Positions 15,172 to 23,269 of a stretch of 64,000 nucleotides of DNA are shown one piece after another; within the stretch, counting starts at the first letter, position 1, and each line of letters opens with the position of its first letter. The stretch is from Ramlibacter pinisoli (GTDB lineage Bacteria > Pseudomonadota > Gammaproteobacteria > Burkholderiales > Burkholderiaceae_C): contig NZ_WSEL01000009.1 of the NCBI RefSeq assembly GCF_009758015.1, forward strand, positions 310,001 through 374,000. The letters are read 5' to 3'. Both the position numbers and the translations under genes were made by a program. Under the pieces are notes generated by a model that was not told the origin of the DNA, made no database searches, and saw only the letters and a list, made by a program, of their open reading frames with translations.

Positions 15172-17491
15172 GCACGAGCCGGTCCTGCCGCCGGAGATCA
15201 TCTACCCGATCGAGGAGTGGCGCTGGGTCGAAAAGTCGTTCGCGCCGGGCTTCCTGCCCCAGGCCGAGACGGTCTTCACCGTCTCCAATGGCTACCTAGG
15301 CATCCGGGGAGCGTTCGAGGAAGGCGGGCCGGCCTTTCGCCACGGCACGTTCGTCAACGGGTTCCACGAGACCTGGCCCATCCCCTACGGCGAGTGGGCG
15401 TTCGGCTTCGCCACGACCGGCCAGACGATCGCGAACCTGCCGGACGCCAAGATCATCCGCCTGTACGTCGACGATGAGCCCTTCGACCTGGCGAACGCCC
15501 GCCTCCTGAGCTTCGAGCGTGCACTCGACATGCGGGCCGGCACGCTCGAGCGGCGGGTGCTCTGGGAAACGCCTGCCGGCCGGCAGGTCCTGGTCGAGTC
15601 GCAGCGCCTGGTCTCGTTCCAGGAGAAGCATGTCGCCGCGATCTCCTACCGGGTGACGGTCCTCAACGCCAAGGCCGCGCTCGTCCTGTCGTCCGAGGTC
15701 GTCGAGCACCTGCCGACCGGCCAGGACGTGAAGGACGACCCCCGGCTGGCGCACGCGACCATGGATCGCGTGCTCTCCCTGCAGGCGGCCGAAGGCAAGG
15801 ATCGCCGCGTGATCCTGGGCTACCGGACGACCCGCAGCGGCATGACCATGGCCTGCGGCATCGACCATGTCCTGGAGACCGACTGCACCTGGACGATGAA
15901 GGCCGACTGGGGCGGGCATGGCGCGCGCCTGGTGTTCTCCGTGGACGCGGAGCCGGGCAAGCCGATCGCGCTCACCAAGTACATCACCCACCACACCTCC
16001 CGGGACGACAAGACCGCCGAGCTCTGCCTGCGCGCAGGACGAACGCTGGATCGTGTGGTGGCCGAGGGGTTCGGGCGGCTCCTGGACGACCAGCGCGCCT
16101 ACCTGGACGACTTCTGGCACCGCAGCGACATCCAGATCAGCTCGCGGCACCCGCGCATGCAGCAATGCCTGCGCTGGAACCTGTTCCAGCTGATCCAGGC
16201 CTGCGGCCGCGCCGATCGCGCCGGCATTGCAGCCAAGGGGCTGACCAGCCAGACGTACGACGGCCACTACTTCTGGGACATGGAAATCTACGTCCTGCCG
16301 TTCCTGATCTACACGTCGCCCAGCCTGGCGCGCAATGTCCTGCGGTTCCGCTACAGCATCCTGGACAAGGCGCGCGAACGCGCCCGCGCGGTGGGCCAGA
16401 AAGGCGCGCTGTTTCCCTGGCGCACCATTAGCGGTGACGAAGCGTCGGCCTACTACGCCGCCGGCACCGCGCAGTACCACATCAACGCCGCCGTCGCCCA
16501 TGGCATCGTCAAGTACGTCGATGTCACGGGCGACCGGAACTTCCTGCTCGAATGCGGCGCCGAAATGCTGGTCGAGACCGCGCGGCTCTGGTTCGACCTG
16601 GGCTTCTTCTCGCCGCGGCGCGACGGGCGTTTCTGCATCCACCGGGTGACGGGGCCGGACGAATACACCACGGTGGTCAACAACAACACCTACACCAACC
16701 TGATGGCGCGCGACAACCTGCGGTTCGCCGCCGACGCGGTGGACGACATGCGGCAGCACAGTCCCGACCACTACCGGGCACTGGTGCTGCGGACCGGGCT
16801 CGATCCAGCCGAAGCGGACGACTGGCGGCGGGCGGCCGAGCGCATGTACGTCCCCTTCGACGAGCGTTCGCAGATCCATCCGCAGGACGACGACTTCCTC
16901 GACCTGAAGAAGTGGGACTTCGAGGGCACGCCGCGCGACCAGTACCCGCTGCTGCTGCACTTTCACCCACTGGTCATTTACCGGCACCAGGTCATCAAGC
17001 AGGCCGACGTGGTGCTGGCGATGTTCCTGCTGGGCAATGAATTCACCCTGGAACAGAAGCGGCGCAACTTCGACTACTACGACGAGCTGACCACTGGCGA
17101 CTCATCCCTCTCGGCCTGCATCCAGAGCATCCTGGCGTTCGAAGTCGGTCACGACGAGCACGCCATCAGCTATCTCATCAGTGCCCTGCTCATGGACCTG
17201 GCCGATGTCGGCGCCAGGGACGGCTGCCACATCGCCTCGATGGGCGGAACGTGGATGGGCGTCGTCTACGGCGTGGCCGGCCTGCGCGACAACGGCGGGC
17301 GTCTCACGTTCCAGCCGCACCGGCAGGTGCAGGCCCTGCGCTTCCGCCTGAGCGTGCGCGGCCAGCAACTCGCCGTCGAGATGGAGAGCGGCAGCGTCAC
17401 GTACCGGCTGGAGCAGGGTGACGGCCTGACCATCTGGCACCGGGACGAGCGGCTGGAGTTGCAGCCGGGACGACCGGTGCAACGTTCCTAG
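15164..17491 (+). CDS. Glycoside hydrolase family 65 disaccharide phosphorylase (trehalose/maltose/kojibiose type)
   Basis: 775 residues from MLKHEPVLPPEIIYPIEEWR; the ATG at 15164 overlaps the HAD gene by eight bases. The N-terminal sandwich domain contains ETVFTVSNGYLGIRGAFEEG. The (alpha/alpha)6 catalytic domain has SQTYDGHYFWDMEIYVLPF, the general acid Glu500 in TGPDEYTTVVNNNTYTN, and KQADVVLAMFLLGNEFT near the phosphate site. The small C-terminal beta domain ends with VTYRLEQGDGLTIWH. GH65 phosphorylases split alpha-glucosidic disaccharides with phosphate to glucose plus beta-glucose 1-phosphate. The exact disaccharide cannot be read from the sequence. The tandem beta-PGM gene strongly supports phosphorolysis rather than hydrolysis. 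Confidence 0.93.
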   Translation: MLKHEPVLPPEIIYPIEEWRWVEKSFAPGFLPQAETVFTVSNGYLGIRGAFEEGGPAFRHGTFVNGFHETWPIPYGEWAFGFATTGQTIANLPDAKIIRLYVDDEPFDLANARLLSFERALDMRAGTLERRVLWETPAGRQVLVESQRLVSFQEKHVAAISYRVTVLNAKAALVLSSEVVEHLPTGQDVKDDPRLAHATMDRVLSLQAAEGKDRRVILGYRTTRSGMTMACGIDHVLETDCTWTMKADWGGHGARLVFSVDAEPGKPIALTKYITHHTSRDDKTAELCLRAGRTLDRVVAEGFGRLLDDQRAYLDDFWHRSDIQISSRHPRMQQCLRWNLFQLIQACGRADRAGIAAKGLTSQTYDGHYFWDMEIYVLPFLIYTSPSLARNVLRFRYSILDKARERARAVGQKGALFPWRTISGDEASAYYAAGTAQYHINAAVAHGIVKYVDVTGDRNFLLECGAEMLVETARLWFDLGFFSPRRDGRFCIHRVTGPDEYTTVVNNNTYTNLMARDNLRFAADAVDDMRQHSPDHYRALVLRTGLDPAEADDWRRAAERMYVPFDERSQIHPQDDDFLDLKKWDFEGTPRDQYPLLLHFHPLVIYRHQVIKQADVVLAMFLLGNEFTLEQKRRNFDYYDELTTGDSSLSACIQSILAFEVGHDEHAISYLISALLMDLADVGARDGCHIASMGGTWMGVVYGVAGLRDNGGRLTFQPHRQVQALRFRLSVRGQQLAVEMESGSVTYRLEQGDGLTIWHRDERLELQPGRPVQRS

Positions 17492-17572
17492 ACCGGCGGA
17501 CGGGCCACCGCTGGCCGCGAGAGTTTGTCGACGTGCACGAAGGCCCGCCTGGAACCCTGGAGGTGAAGCGTG

Positions 17573-18547
17573 ATGCAGGACACCAAGATCGCGATCATCG
17601 GCGCCGGCCGGGTCGGCAGCACCTTTGCGTACACCCTGGCGACCTCGGGCCTGGCCCGGGAGATCGTGCTGATCGACGCCGACAGCGCGCGCGCGGAGGG
17701 CGAGGCCATGGACATCGCGCACGCGGTTCCCTTCCACCGCCCGGTCGTCGTGCGGCCCGGGGCGATCGACGACGCGCAGGGGGCGCTGGTGACCGTGCTC
17801 ACGGCCGGCGCAGCGCAGCGGCCGGGCGAAGCGCGGACGGCGCTCTTCCAGCGCAACGTCGAGATGCTGCGGGATGTCCTCCAGGGCGTCATGGACGTGA
17901 ACCCGGAAGGCCTCTTCCTGATGACCACCAACCCCGTGGATGCCCTGACCTATGTCGCGTTGCGGCTGACGGGCCTGCCGCCTGGCAGGGTCTTCGGCTC
18001 GGGCACGGTGCTGGACTCGGCCCGCCTGCGGGCGGAACTCGCTGGGCACTGCGCGGTGGACGCCAGGAACGTCCACGCCTACGTGCTCGGGGAGCATGGG
18101 GACAGCGAGTTCGTCGCCTGGTCCACGGCGAGCCTGGGCAACGTGCCGATCCCCGACTACTGCAGCCTGGCCGGCATGGTCTTTTCACGGACCGAGATGG
18201 ACGCCATCGAGCAGCGCGTGCGCCGGGCGGCCTACGAGATCATCCAGCGCAAGGGGGCGACCAACTTCGCCATCGCCACCTCGCTGACCCGGATCGTCGA
18301 GGCGATCGTGCGAGACGACGCATCGGTCCTCACCGTCTCCACCCTGCTGCACGGCGAGTACGGCATCTCGGATGTCTGCCTGAGCCTGCCGGCCATCGTG
18401 GGCCGGCACGGCGTCACCAGGACGCTGCCGGTCTCGCTGGCGCCGGAGGAGCTGTCGGCGATGCAACGCTCGGCCGAGGCGATCAGGGGCGTCATCGCCG
18501 ACGTCGCGGACCTGCCGCCGGCCATTCCCCCGTCATTGCCGGCCTGA
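17573..18547 (+). CDS. ldh: L-lactate dehydrogenase (NAD-dependent LDH/MDH family)
   Basis: 324 residues from the ATG at 17573; the GTG at 17570 is an alternative start, and both follow a consensus GGAGG at 17559. Features are AIIGAGRVGSTFAYTL, LIDADSARAEGEAMDI, TAGAAQRPGEARTALFQRN (the active-site loop with Arg), TTNPVDALTYV, the catalytic His175 in LGEHGDSEFVAWS, and a C-terminal helix. The GEHGDSE pattern and GAAQRPGE loop favour lactate over malate. It sits 81 bp after the GH65 gene on the same strand, so the group could take a disaccharide to pyruvate and regenerate NAD by forming lactate. The last codons (PPSLPA) lie inside an intergenic repeat unit, so the natural C-terminus may have been altered. 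Confidence 0.9.
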   Translation: MQDTKIAIIGAGRVGSTFAYTLATSGLAREIVLIDADSARAEGEAMDIAHAVPFHRPVVVRPGAIDDAQGALVTVLTAGAAQRPGEARTALFQRNVEMLRDVLQGVMDVNPEGLFLMTTNPVDALTYVALRLTGLPPGRVFGSGTVLDSARLRAELAGHCAVDARNVHAYVLGEHGDSEFVAWSTASLGNVPIPDYCSLAGMVFSRTEMDAIEQRVRRAAYEIIQRKGATNFAIATSLTRIVEAIVRDDASVLTVSTLLHGEYGISDVCLSLPAIVGRHGVTRTLPVSLAPEELSAMQRSAEAIRGVIADVADLPPAIPPSLPA

Positions 18548-18895
18548 CCTCATTCCGGAGATGGATGCCGGGTCGAGCCCGGCATGACGTTCAAACGTGA
18601 AGCACGGCTTCCCCACCTCGTCATTGCGGGCTTGACCCGCCATCCATCTCCTGTCCGTTGTGCCAGGTGCAGCGCCGTTCCGGAGGTGGATGCCGGGTCA
18701 GGCCTGGATGACGTTCAAAAGGTGGAGCACGTGCCTCCCCGCCCCGTCATTGCGGGCTTGACCCGCAATCCATCTCCTGTCCGTGGAGCCAGGTGCAGCC
18801 TTGTTCCGGAGGTGGATGCCGGGTCAAGCCCGGCATGACGGGTCTGGAGGTCAGGCCCGGCATGACGGGTCCCAGGGTCGGGCCGGGTACGCCTC
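18531..18895. repeat. Tandem 126-bp intergenic repeat (about 2.5 copies)
   Basis: The element CGTCATTGCGGGCTTGACCC starts at 18619 and again at 18745 (126 bp apart). The partner element TTCCGGAGGTGGATGCCGGG occurs at 18553 (one variant base), 18678 and 18804. Short inverted parts (GGTCAAGCCCGGCATGACG and relatives) continue to about 18880. The first half-unit (CGTCATTGCCGGCCTGACC, 18531-18549) overlaps the ldh stop codon. This style of GTCATTGCGGG... dispersed repeat is common between genes of proteobacteria; a diverged single copy is at 39622-39654. There is no gene in 18548-18921. Confidence 0.85.
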
Positions 18896-18921
18896 CGGCA
18901 TTGGAGGCTGGCGTCGCCGGC

Positions 18922-20232
18922 TCAGCGGCGCACGTCGACGTCGCGCGTTTCGGGCAGCAGCGCCATCGCGCCGACGCTCAGCAAGCTCATGGCGACCACG
19001 TAGTACGCCGGGGCGAGCGGGTCGTGCGTCACGGCCAGCAACCCGGTCACGACGAACTGGGTGGTGCCGCCGAACACCGCGGTGCTGATCGCGTAGACCA
19101 GGGACATGCCGGTGCTGCGCACGGCGATCGGCAGCAGTTCGGGCACGGTCACCATGCCGGCGGCCCCGGAGACGGCGGTCAACGCCGCCAGGATGGCCGT
19201 CACGACGAGCAGCGTGCCGGTGCCAGGTGCACCGGTGAGCCACAGGAACAGGGGCACGATCAGGACCATCAGGCCGATGCGGGGCAGCTGGTTGATCAGC
19301 TTGCGCCCGTAGCGATCGCACAGGACGCCGCCCAGGATGCCGAAGGCGAAGGTCACCAGGCCGCCGATCAGCACGCTCGACTGCGCCACCGCCGCGGGCA
19401 GCTTCAGCACCTGCACGGCATAGCTGACCATGTAGTTGCCCACCTGCGAGGTGACGGCGACGGACGCGGAGACCAGCACCCCGAGCAGCACGACGCGGCG
19501 ATGGCCGCGCAGGACCGTGCCCACGATGCTCGTGCCGCTGGATTCCTGGGCCGCATGCGTCTCGGGCAAGTGGCGGCGCAGGTACAGGGCGATGGGCACC
19601 AGCGCCAGGCTGGCCAGGAACGGCACCCGCCAGCCCCAGCTCGCCAGTTGCTGCGGGGTCAGCATGAGGGACAGGGTCACGCCGAACACGCCGCCGACCG
19701 CGACCGCCAGTCCCTGGCTGCCGATCTGCCAGCTGGAGTACAGGCCGCGCTTGCCGGGCGGGGCCGCCTCGATCAGCAGCGCCGTGGCCGGGCCGACCTC
19801 CCCGCCCAGGGCCAGGCCCTGCACGAGCCGGCACAGCACGACGATGATGGGCGCGGCGACGCCGATCGCGTCGTAGCCGGGCGTCGCGGCCAACCCGAGG
19901 GTGCCGATGGTGATCAGCGCCACGGTGAGGATCATCGCGGGCTTGCGGCCGGCACGGTCGGCAAAGGAGCCGATCAGCACCCCGCCCAGGGGACGCGCGA
20001 AGAAGCCGACCCCGAAGGTGGCGACGGCGGCCAGCAGGCTGCCGAACTCGCCTCCCACCGGGAAGAAGGCCTTGCCGATGTAGACGGCGAAGTAGGCGTA
20101 GATGACGAAGTCGTAGAACTCCAGCGCGTTGCCGGCGACGGCGGCGGCGATGGCCTTGCGGCTGATCGAGCCCGCGCTCGGCTGGGCACCGGCGGCATGG
20201 CTGGACAGGGAGTCGAGGGTGGCGGCGGTCAT
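18922..20232 (-). CDS. MFS transporter of the metabolite:H+ symporter (MHS) family
   Basis: 436 residues, 12 predicted membrane segments. Characteristic MHS sequence: AGNALEFYDFVIYAYFAVYIGKAFFP, PLGGVLIGSFADRAGRKPAM (motif A), RLVQGLALGGEVGPATALLIEAAPPGKRGLYSSWQIGSQG, and RHLPETHA in the central loop. These carry organic acids or zwitterions with protons across the inner membrane; citrate, alpha-ketoglutarate and proline/betaine carriers belong here. The start at 20232 has GGAGA upstream and lies 16 bp after the M14 peptidase gene, making it the third gene of the operon beginning at 22152. Confidence 0.93.
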   Translation of the reverse strand: MTAATLDSLSSHAAGAQPSAGSISRKAIAAAVAGNALEFYDFVIYAYFAVYIGKAFFPVGGEFGSLLAAVATFGVGFFARPLGGVLIGSFADRAGRKPAMILTVALITIGTLGLAATPGYDAIGVAAPIIVVLCRLVQGLALGGEVGPATALLIEAAPPGKRGLYSSWQIGSQGLAVAVGGVFGVTLSLMLTPQQLASWGWRVPFLASLALVPIALYLRRHLPETHAAQESSGTSIVGTVLRGHRRVVLLGVLVSASVAVTSQVGNYMVSYAVQVLKLPAAVAQSSVLIGGLVTFAFGILGGVLCDRYGRKLINQLPRIGLMVLIVPLFLWLTGAPGTGTLLVVTAILAALTAVSGAAGMVTVPELLPIAVRSTGMSLVYAISTAVFGGTTQFVVTGLLAVTHDPLAPAYYVVAMSLLSVGAMALLPETRDVDVRR

Positions 20233-20248
20233 GGCGTCTCCAGGGGAA

Positions 20249-21352
20249 TCAGGCGGCGAGCGGGAAGGAACAGGTGTCGGCCAGGCCAGCCAGGGCCTGC
20301 AGGCAGGCCTCGCGGCCCTGCCGCCAGACGGCGCGCTTCCAGTCGTCGTCCTGGGGATAGAAGGCGTCCTTGAGGTCCTGCCGGATGGCAGCGGACCGGT
20401 CCGCGTCGGCGCCGGTCCGGTTCAGCCAGTGCTCGGCGCGCAGGGCGTTCATGACACGCGGCATGGGATGGGTCCCGTACTCCAGGCAGATGCCCAGGTG
20501 GCGCGCATGTGGGCACTCCTGGTGCAGCGCGGTCTGGATCGGGCCGCTCATGGGGATGCTGGCGGAGGTGCCGGTGGTCACGCTGGTGAGCGGCCCCCAC
20601 CAGCGCGTGGCTTGCTCCAGCACGGTGGGATCGGAGTCGAAGCTGGCGAAGATCCTCTCGCCGTGCCCGGACGGCCCGAGTCCCGTGTGGATGTCGACCG
20701 ATGCGAGCAGGTGGACGCCGGCCGCGTGGCGGCGCAGCACGTTCCGGAACGCCCGGTTGCTCCAGGCCGGCTCAAGGCCGCCGAAGTGCAGCCCGTCGGC
20801 ATGCGAGTGCTGGCCCAGCGACATGGCGCGCTGCAGTCCGCGCGCGCCATGGCGCTGGCGGTAGTCCTCGAGGAAGGCCTCGCTGGCGGCGCCGGGCGGC
20901 CACTCCTGCGGGAGCAGCGCGTCGTGGATGTCCGCATAGCCGGCGTTGACCGGCAGCGGCTGCCGGAAATCGACGAAGTTGCGGTTCAGGTCCACGTTCT
21001 CCTGGGTGGCGCGGCGCAGGTGCGAAAAGCCATAGGGGTTGACCGCGTGGACATGCAGCACGGCCGTGTCCGGCGCCAGGGGCCGCACGCCCTCCTCCAG
21101 CAGGCCGGTCTGGATGGCCGAGCCGCAGAAGCCCTCGACGCCATGGACGCCGCTGATCACGACCAGCAGGCGGGACGCATGGGCCGGTCCGTCGCGCACG
21201 ACGTCCATGGCCAGCAGTTCGCCCTCGGCACCCCGCAGGGGGAGCTGTTCGCTCTCGACCGGCAGGCCCCGGCGCGCCGCGGCCCGGACGAATTTGCGCC
21301 TCGCCTCGGCGTAGGTGTCGCTGAAGTGCTGCAGGACGGAAGGGTGGTCCAT
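20249..21352 (-). CDS. M14-like zinc carboxypeptidase, DUF2817 family
   Basis: 367 residues from MDHPSVLQHFSDTYAEARRKF; the longer frame to 21478 is antisense to the neighbouring gene's coding end and rejected. Metal-site features are VISGVHGVEGFCGSA (H-x-x-E), VHAVNPYGFSHLRR, ENVDLNRNFVDF and ASVDIHTGLGPSGHGE (second His), with a likely catalytic Glu in GICLEYGTHP. No signal peptide, so it acts in the cytosol. DUF2817 proteins are assigned to the M14/aspartoacylase clan but are poorly characterised. Its start lies two bases after the stop of a gamma-glutamyl hydrolase-like gene, suggesting sequential hydrolysis of an amide or peptide-like nutrient. Confidence 0.85.
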   Translation of the reverse strand: MDHPSVLQHFSDTYAEARRKFVRAAARRGLPVESEQLPLRGAEGELLAMDVVRDGPAHASRLLVVISGVHGVEGFCGSAIQTGLLEEGVRPLAPDTAVLHVHAVNPYGFSHLRRATQENVDLNRNFVDFRQPLPVNAGYADIHDALLPQEWPPGAASEAFLEDYRQRHGARGLQRAMSLGQHSHADGLHFGGLEPAWSNRAFRNVLRRHAAGVHLLASVDIHTGLGPSGHGERIFASFDSDPTVLEQATRWWGPLTSVTTGTSASIPMSGPIQTALHQECPHARHLGICLEYGTHPMPRVMNALRAEHWLNRTGADADRSAAIRQDLKDAFYPQDDDWKRAVWRQGREACLQALAGLADTCSFPLAA

Positions 21353-21354
21353 GG

Positions 21355-22152
21355 TCAGGAGGTCCGATTCGAAAGGGAACGCAGGCGCTCGTCGCGCCGC
21401 GCAAGGCAGGCCTGGCCGAAGCCCGAGAAGAGAGCCCGCGCGAGCGGGCTGTCGTCCACGCGCATCTCCGGGTGCCACTGCACGGCCAGGGTGAACCCGG
21501 GGGCGTCGGCCACGCTGAAGGCCTCGACCAGGCCGTCGGGTGCCACGGCCTCGATGCGCAGGCCTGCACCGAGGCGGTCGATGCCCTGGTGGTGCAGCGA
21601 ATTGACCTGCACCGCCTCGCAGCCGGCCAGCTGGGCGAGCCGTCCGCCGGGGACGATGCGCAGGGCATGGCTGTCGTCGTACCAGCGCTCGACGGGCCGG
21701 TCATGGTCGCCCTCGCGGTGGTCCAGGCGGCCCGGCAGCGTGTGGACCGCCGGATGCAGCGTGCCGCCGAAGGCCACGTTCAGCTCCTGGAAGCCACGGC
21801 AGACCGCCAGCAGCGGCACGCCGGCTTCCACCAGGCGCGCCAGCAGCGGCAGGATGGCGGCGTCGCGCGCGGGATCGAGCGTCATGGCGGCGTGCGGCCG
21901 CGGCGCATCGTAGCGGGCGGGATCGACGTTGGACGGGCTGCCGGTCAGCAGCACGCCGTCGACACTGGCGATCAGCGTGTCGGCGTCGAGCGCCTGCGCG
22001 TCCGAGGGCAACAGCAGCGGCAGCGCGCCGGCCACTGCCGAGACGGCGTGGACGTAGCCATGGAAGCCGGCGTGGGTGGCGTGGCCTTCACGCTCCACGC
22101 GGTCGGTCGAAATCGCCACGACCGCGCGCGGCGCGGCGAAGGGGCGGGGCAT
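21355..22152 (-). CDS. Class I glutamine amidotransferase-like hydrolase (PuuD, gamma-glutamyl-GABA hydrolase family)
   Basis: 265 residues from MPRPFAAPRAVVAISTDR, with GGAGA before the ATG; a frame extending to 22197 lacks a ribosome site. The nucleophile Cys118 is in LLAVCRGFQELNVAFGGTLHP and the His-Glu pair is in QWHPEMR near residue 230. DGVLLTGSPSNVDPARYD is typical of the PuuD group, which hydrolyses gamma-glutamylated amines in the cytosol. It heads an operon with an M14-like peptidase and an MHS transporter and is divergent from a LysR regulator, so it is probably induced by its own substrate. Confidence 0.92.
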   Translation of the reverse strand: MPRPFAAPRAVVAISTDRVEREGHATHAGFHGYVHAVSAVAGALPLLLPSDAQALDADTLIASVDGVLLTGSPSNVDPARYDAPRPHAAMTLDPARDAAILPLLARLVEAGVPLLAVCRGFQELNVAFGGTLHPAVHTLPGRLDHREGDHDRPVERWYDDSHALRIVPGGRLAQLAGCEAVQVNSLHHQGIDRLGAGLRIEAVAPDGLVEAFSVADAPGFTLAVQWHPEMRVDDSPLARALFSGFGQACLARRDERLRSLSNRTS

Positions 22153-22206
22153 GGGCTTGTCTCCTTTGAATGCGCCCCAGTCTAGGAACCGGACCACCTT
22201 GCGTAA

Positions 22207-22245
22207 ATTGCAATCTAATCAAGTAGGAATTGCACTTCCTGCAAT
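22207..22245. promoter_or_regulatory. LysR-type operator between the puuD-like operon and the LysR gene
   Basis: ATTGCACTTCCTGCAAT at 22229-22245 is a perfect 6-bp inverted repeat with a 5-base spacer, containing T-N11-A. The palindrome ATTGCAAT lies at 22207-22214, 15 bp away. The pair sits within 102 bp of divergent promoter sequence and only 9-48 bp from the LysR start, as expected for autoregulation plus activation of the divergent operon. Confidence 0.6.
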
Positions 22246-22254
22246 CATGGCGCC

Positions 22255-23184
22255 ATGAATACACGACAGCTGAGGCACTTCCTGGCGGTCATGGACCTGG
22301 GCTCGCTCAGCGCGGCGGCCCAGCAGGTCCACCTGAGCCTGCCCGCGCTCTCGCGCAGCCTGCGGGCTCTGGAGGACAGCCTGGGCATTCCCCTGTTCGA
22401 CCGCGAGGGCCGCGGCCTCGCGCCCACGCCCTACGCACAGCTGTATGCGCAGCGCGCGCGGCGCATCGTGTTCGACGAGAAGGAGGCCGCGCGCGAAGTG
22501 CGGCTGATGCAAGCCGGCGAGCTGGGTCCGCTGGCTTTCGGCATGGGGTCGTCGCTCGCGCACGGCCTGCTGGCGCCGATGGTGCTGCAGCTGCTGGCTA
22601 CCGCGCCGAACCTGCGCCTGCGCACCATGGTGCAGAGCTCGGACGTGCTGCTCGAGGCGCTGGCGCGCGAGCAGATCGACTTCTTCGTCGGCGACGTGCG
22701 CGTGGCCGAGCAGGACGCCGACATGGCCGTCGAACCCCTGCACCAGTGCAGCTTCGGCTGGTTCGTCCGCACGGGCCATCCCCTGGCTGGCAGGCGCCGC
22801 CTGCGCATCGCCGACCTGCTGGCCTACCCTTGCGTGCTCCCCGGCTTCGCCGAGGAAGGCATGCTGCGCCGCCTGGCCCGGTTGTACGGACTGTCACTTC
22901 CGCTGGAGGACCATTTCGCGGTCAACAGCAACGACATGGCCACCGTGCACGCGCTGCTGGCGGCCAGCGACGCGATCCTGCCCAGCACGCACATTTCGGC
23001 CGTGCTGGAGGTCGCGGCGGGACGGCTGCAGGCGCTCGACGTCGATCCGCCGCTGGACCTGGAGCTCACCCTGGGGATGGTGCGGCGCGACGGCCGCACC
23101 CTGCCCCCCTCGGCCGAGCGGGCCTTCGCCATCGTGCGGCGCTACTTCGAGGATGCGCAGCGCGCCATCGCCCAGCACGCCTGA
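22255..23184 (+). CDS. LysR family transcriptional regulator
   Basis: 309 residues. The winged HTH is MNTRQLRHFLAVMDLGSLSAAAQQVHLSLPALSRSLRALE (first 40 residues), followed by FDREGRGLAPTPYAQ and a periplasmic-binding-like effector domain (LGPLAFGMGSSLAHGLLAPM and onward). It is divergent from the PuuD-like/M14/MHS operon, with a good T-N11-A palindrome between them, so it most likely controls that operon. The effector is unknown. Confidence 0.94.
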   Translation: MNTRQLRHFLAVMDLGSLSAAAQQVHLSLPALSRSLRALEDSLGIPLFDREGRGLAPTPYAQLYAQRARRIVFDEKEAAREVRLMQAGELGPLAFGMGSSLAHGLLAPMVLQLLATAPNLRLRTMVQSSDVLLEALAREQIDFFVGDVRVAEQDADMAVEPLHQCSFGWFVRTGHPLAGRRRLRIADLLAYPCVLPGFAEEGMLRRLARLYGLSLPLEDHFAVNSNDMATVHALLAASDAILPSTHISAVLEVAAGRLQALDVDPPLDLELTLGMVRRDGRTLPPSAERAFAIVRRYFEDAQRAIAQHA

Positions 23185-23269
23185 ATCACCGCACGTGCCC
23201 CGGGACCGCTGGCCGAGGCGCCCCCCCGAGTGCACCGGATGGATCCGGCGCAACGGCCAACTCTCGCCC

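Noticed and set aside
18531..18895. CRISPR-like array
   Set aside because: Repeats are long (126 bp), few and contiguous, with no unique spacers and no cas genes in the window.
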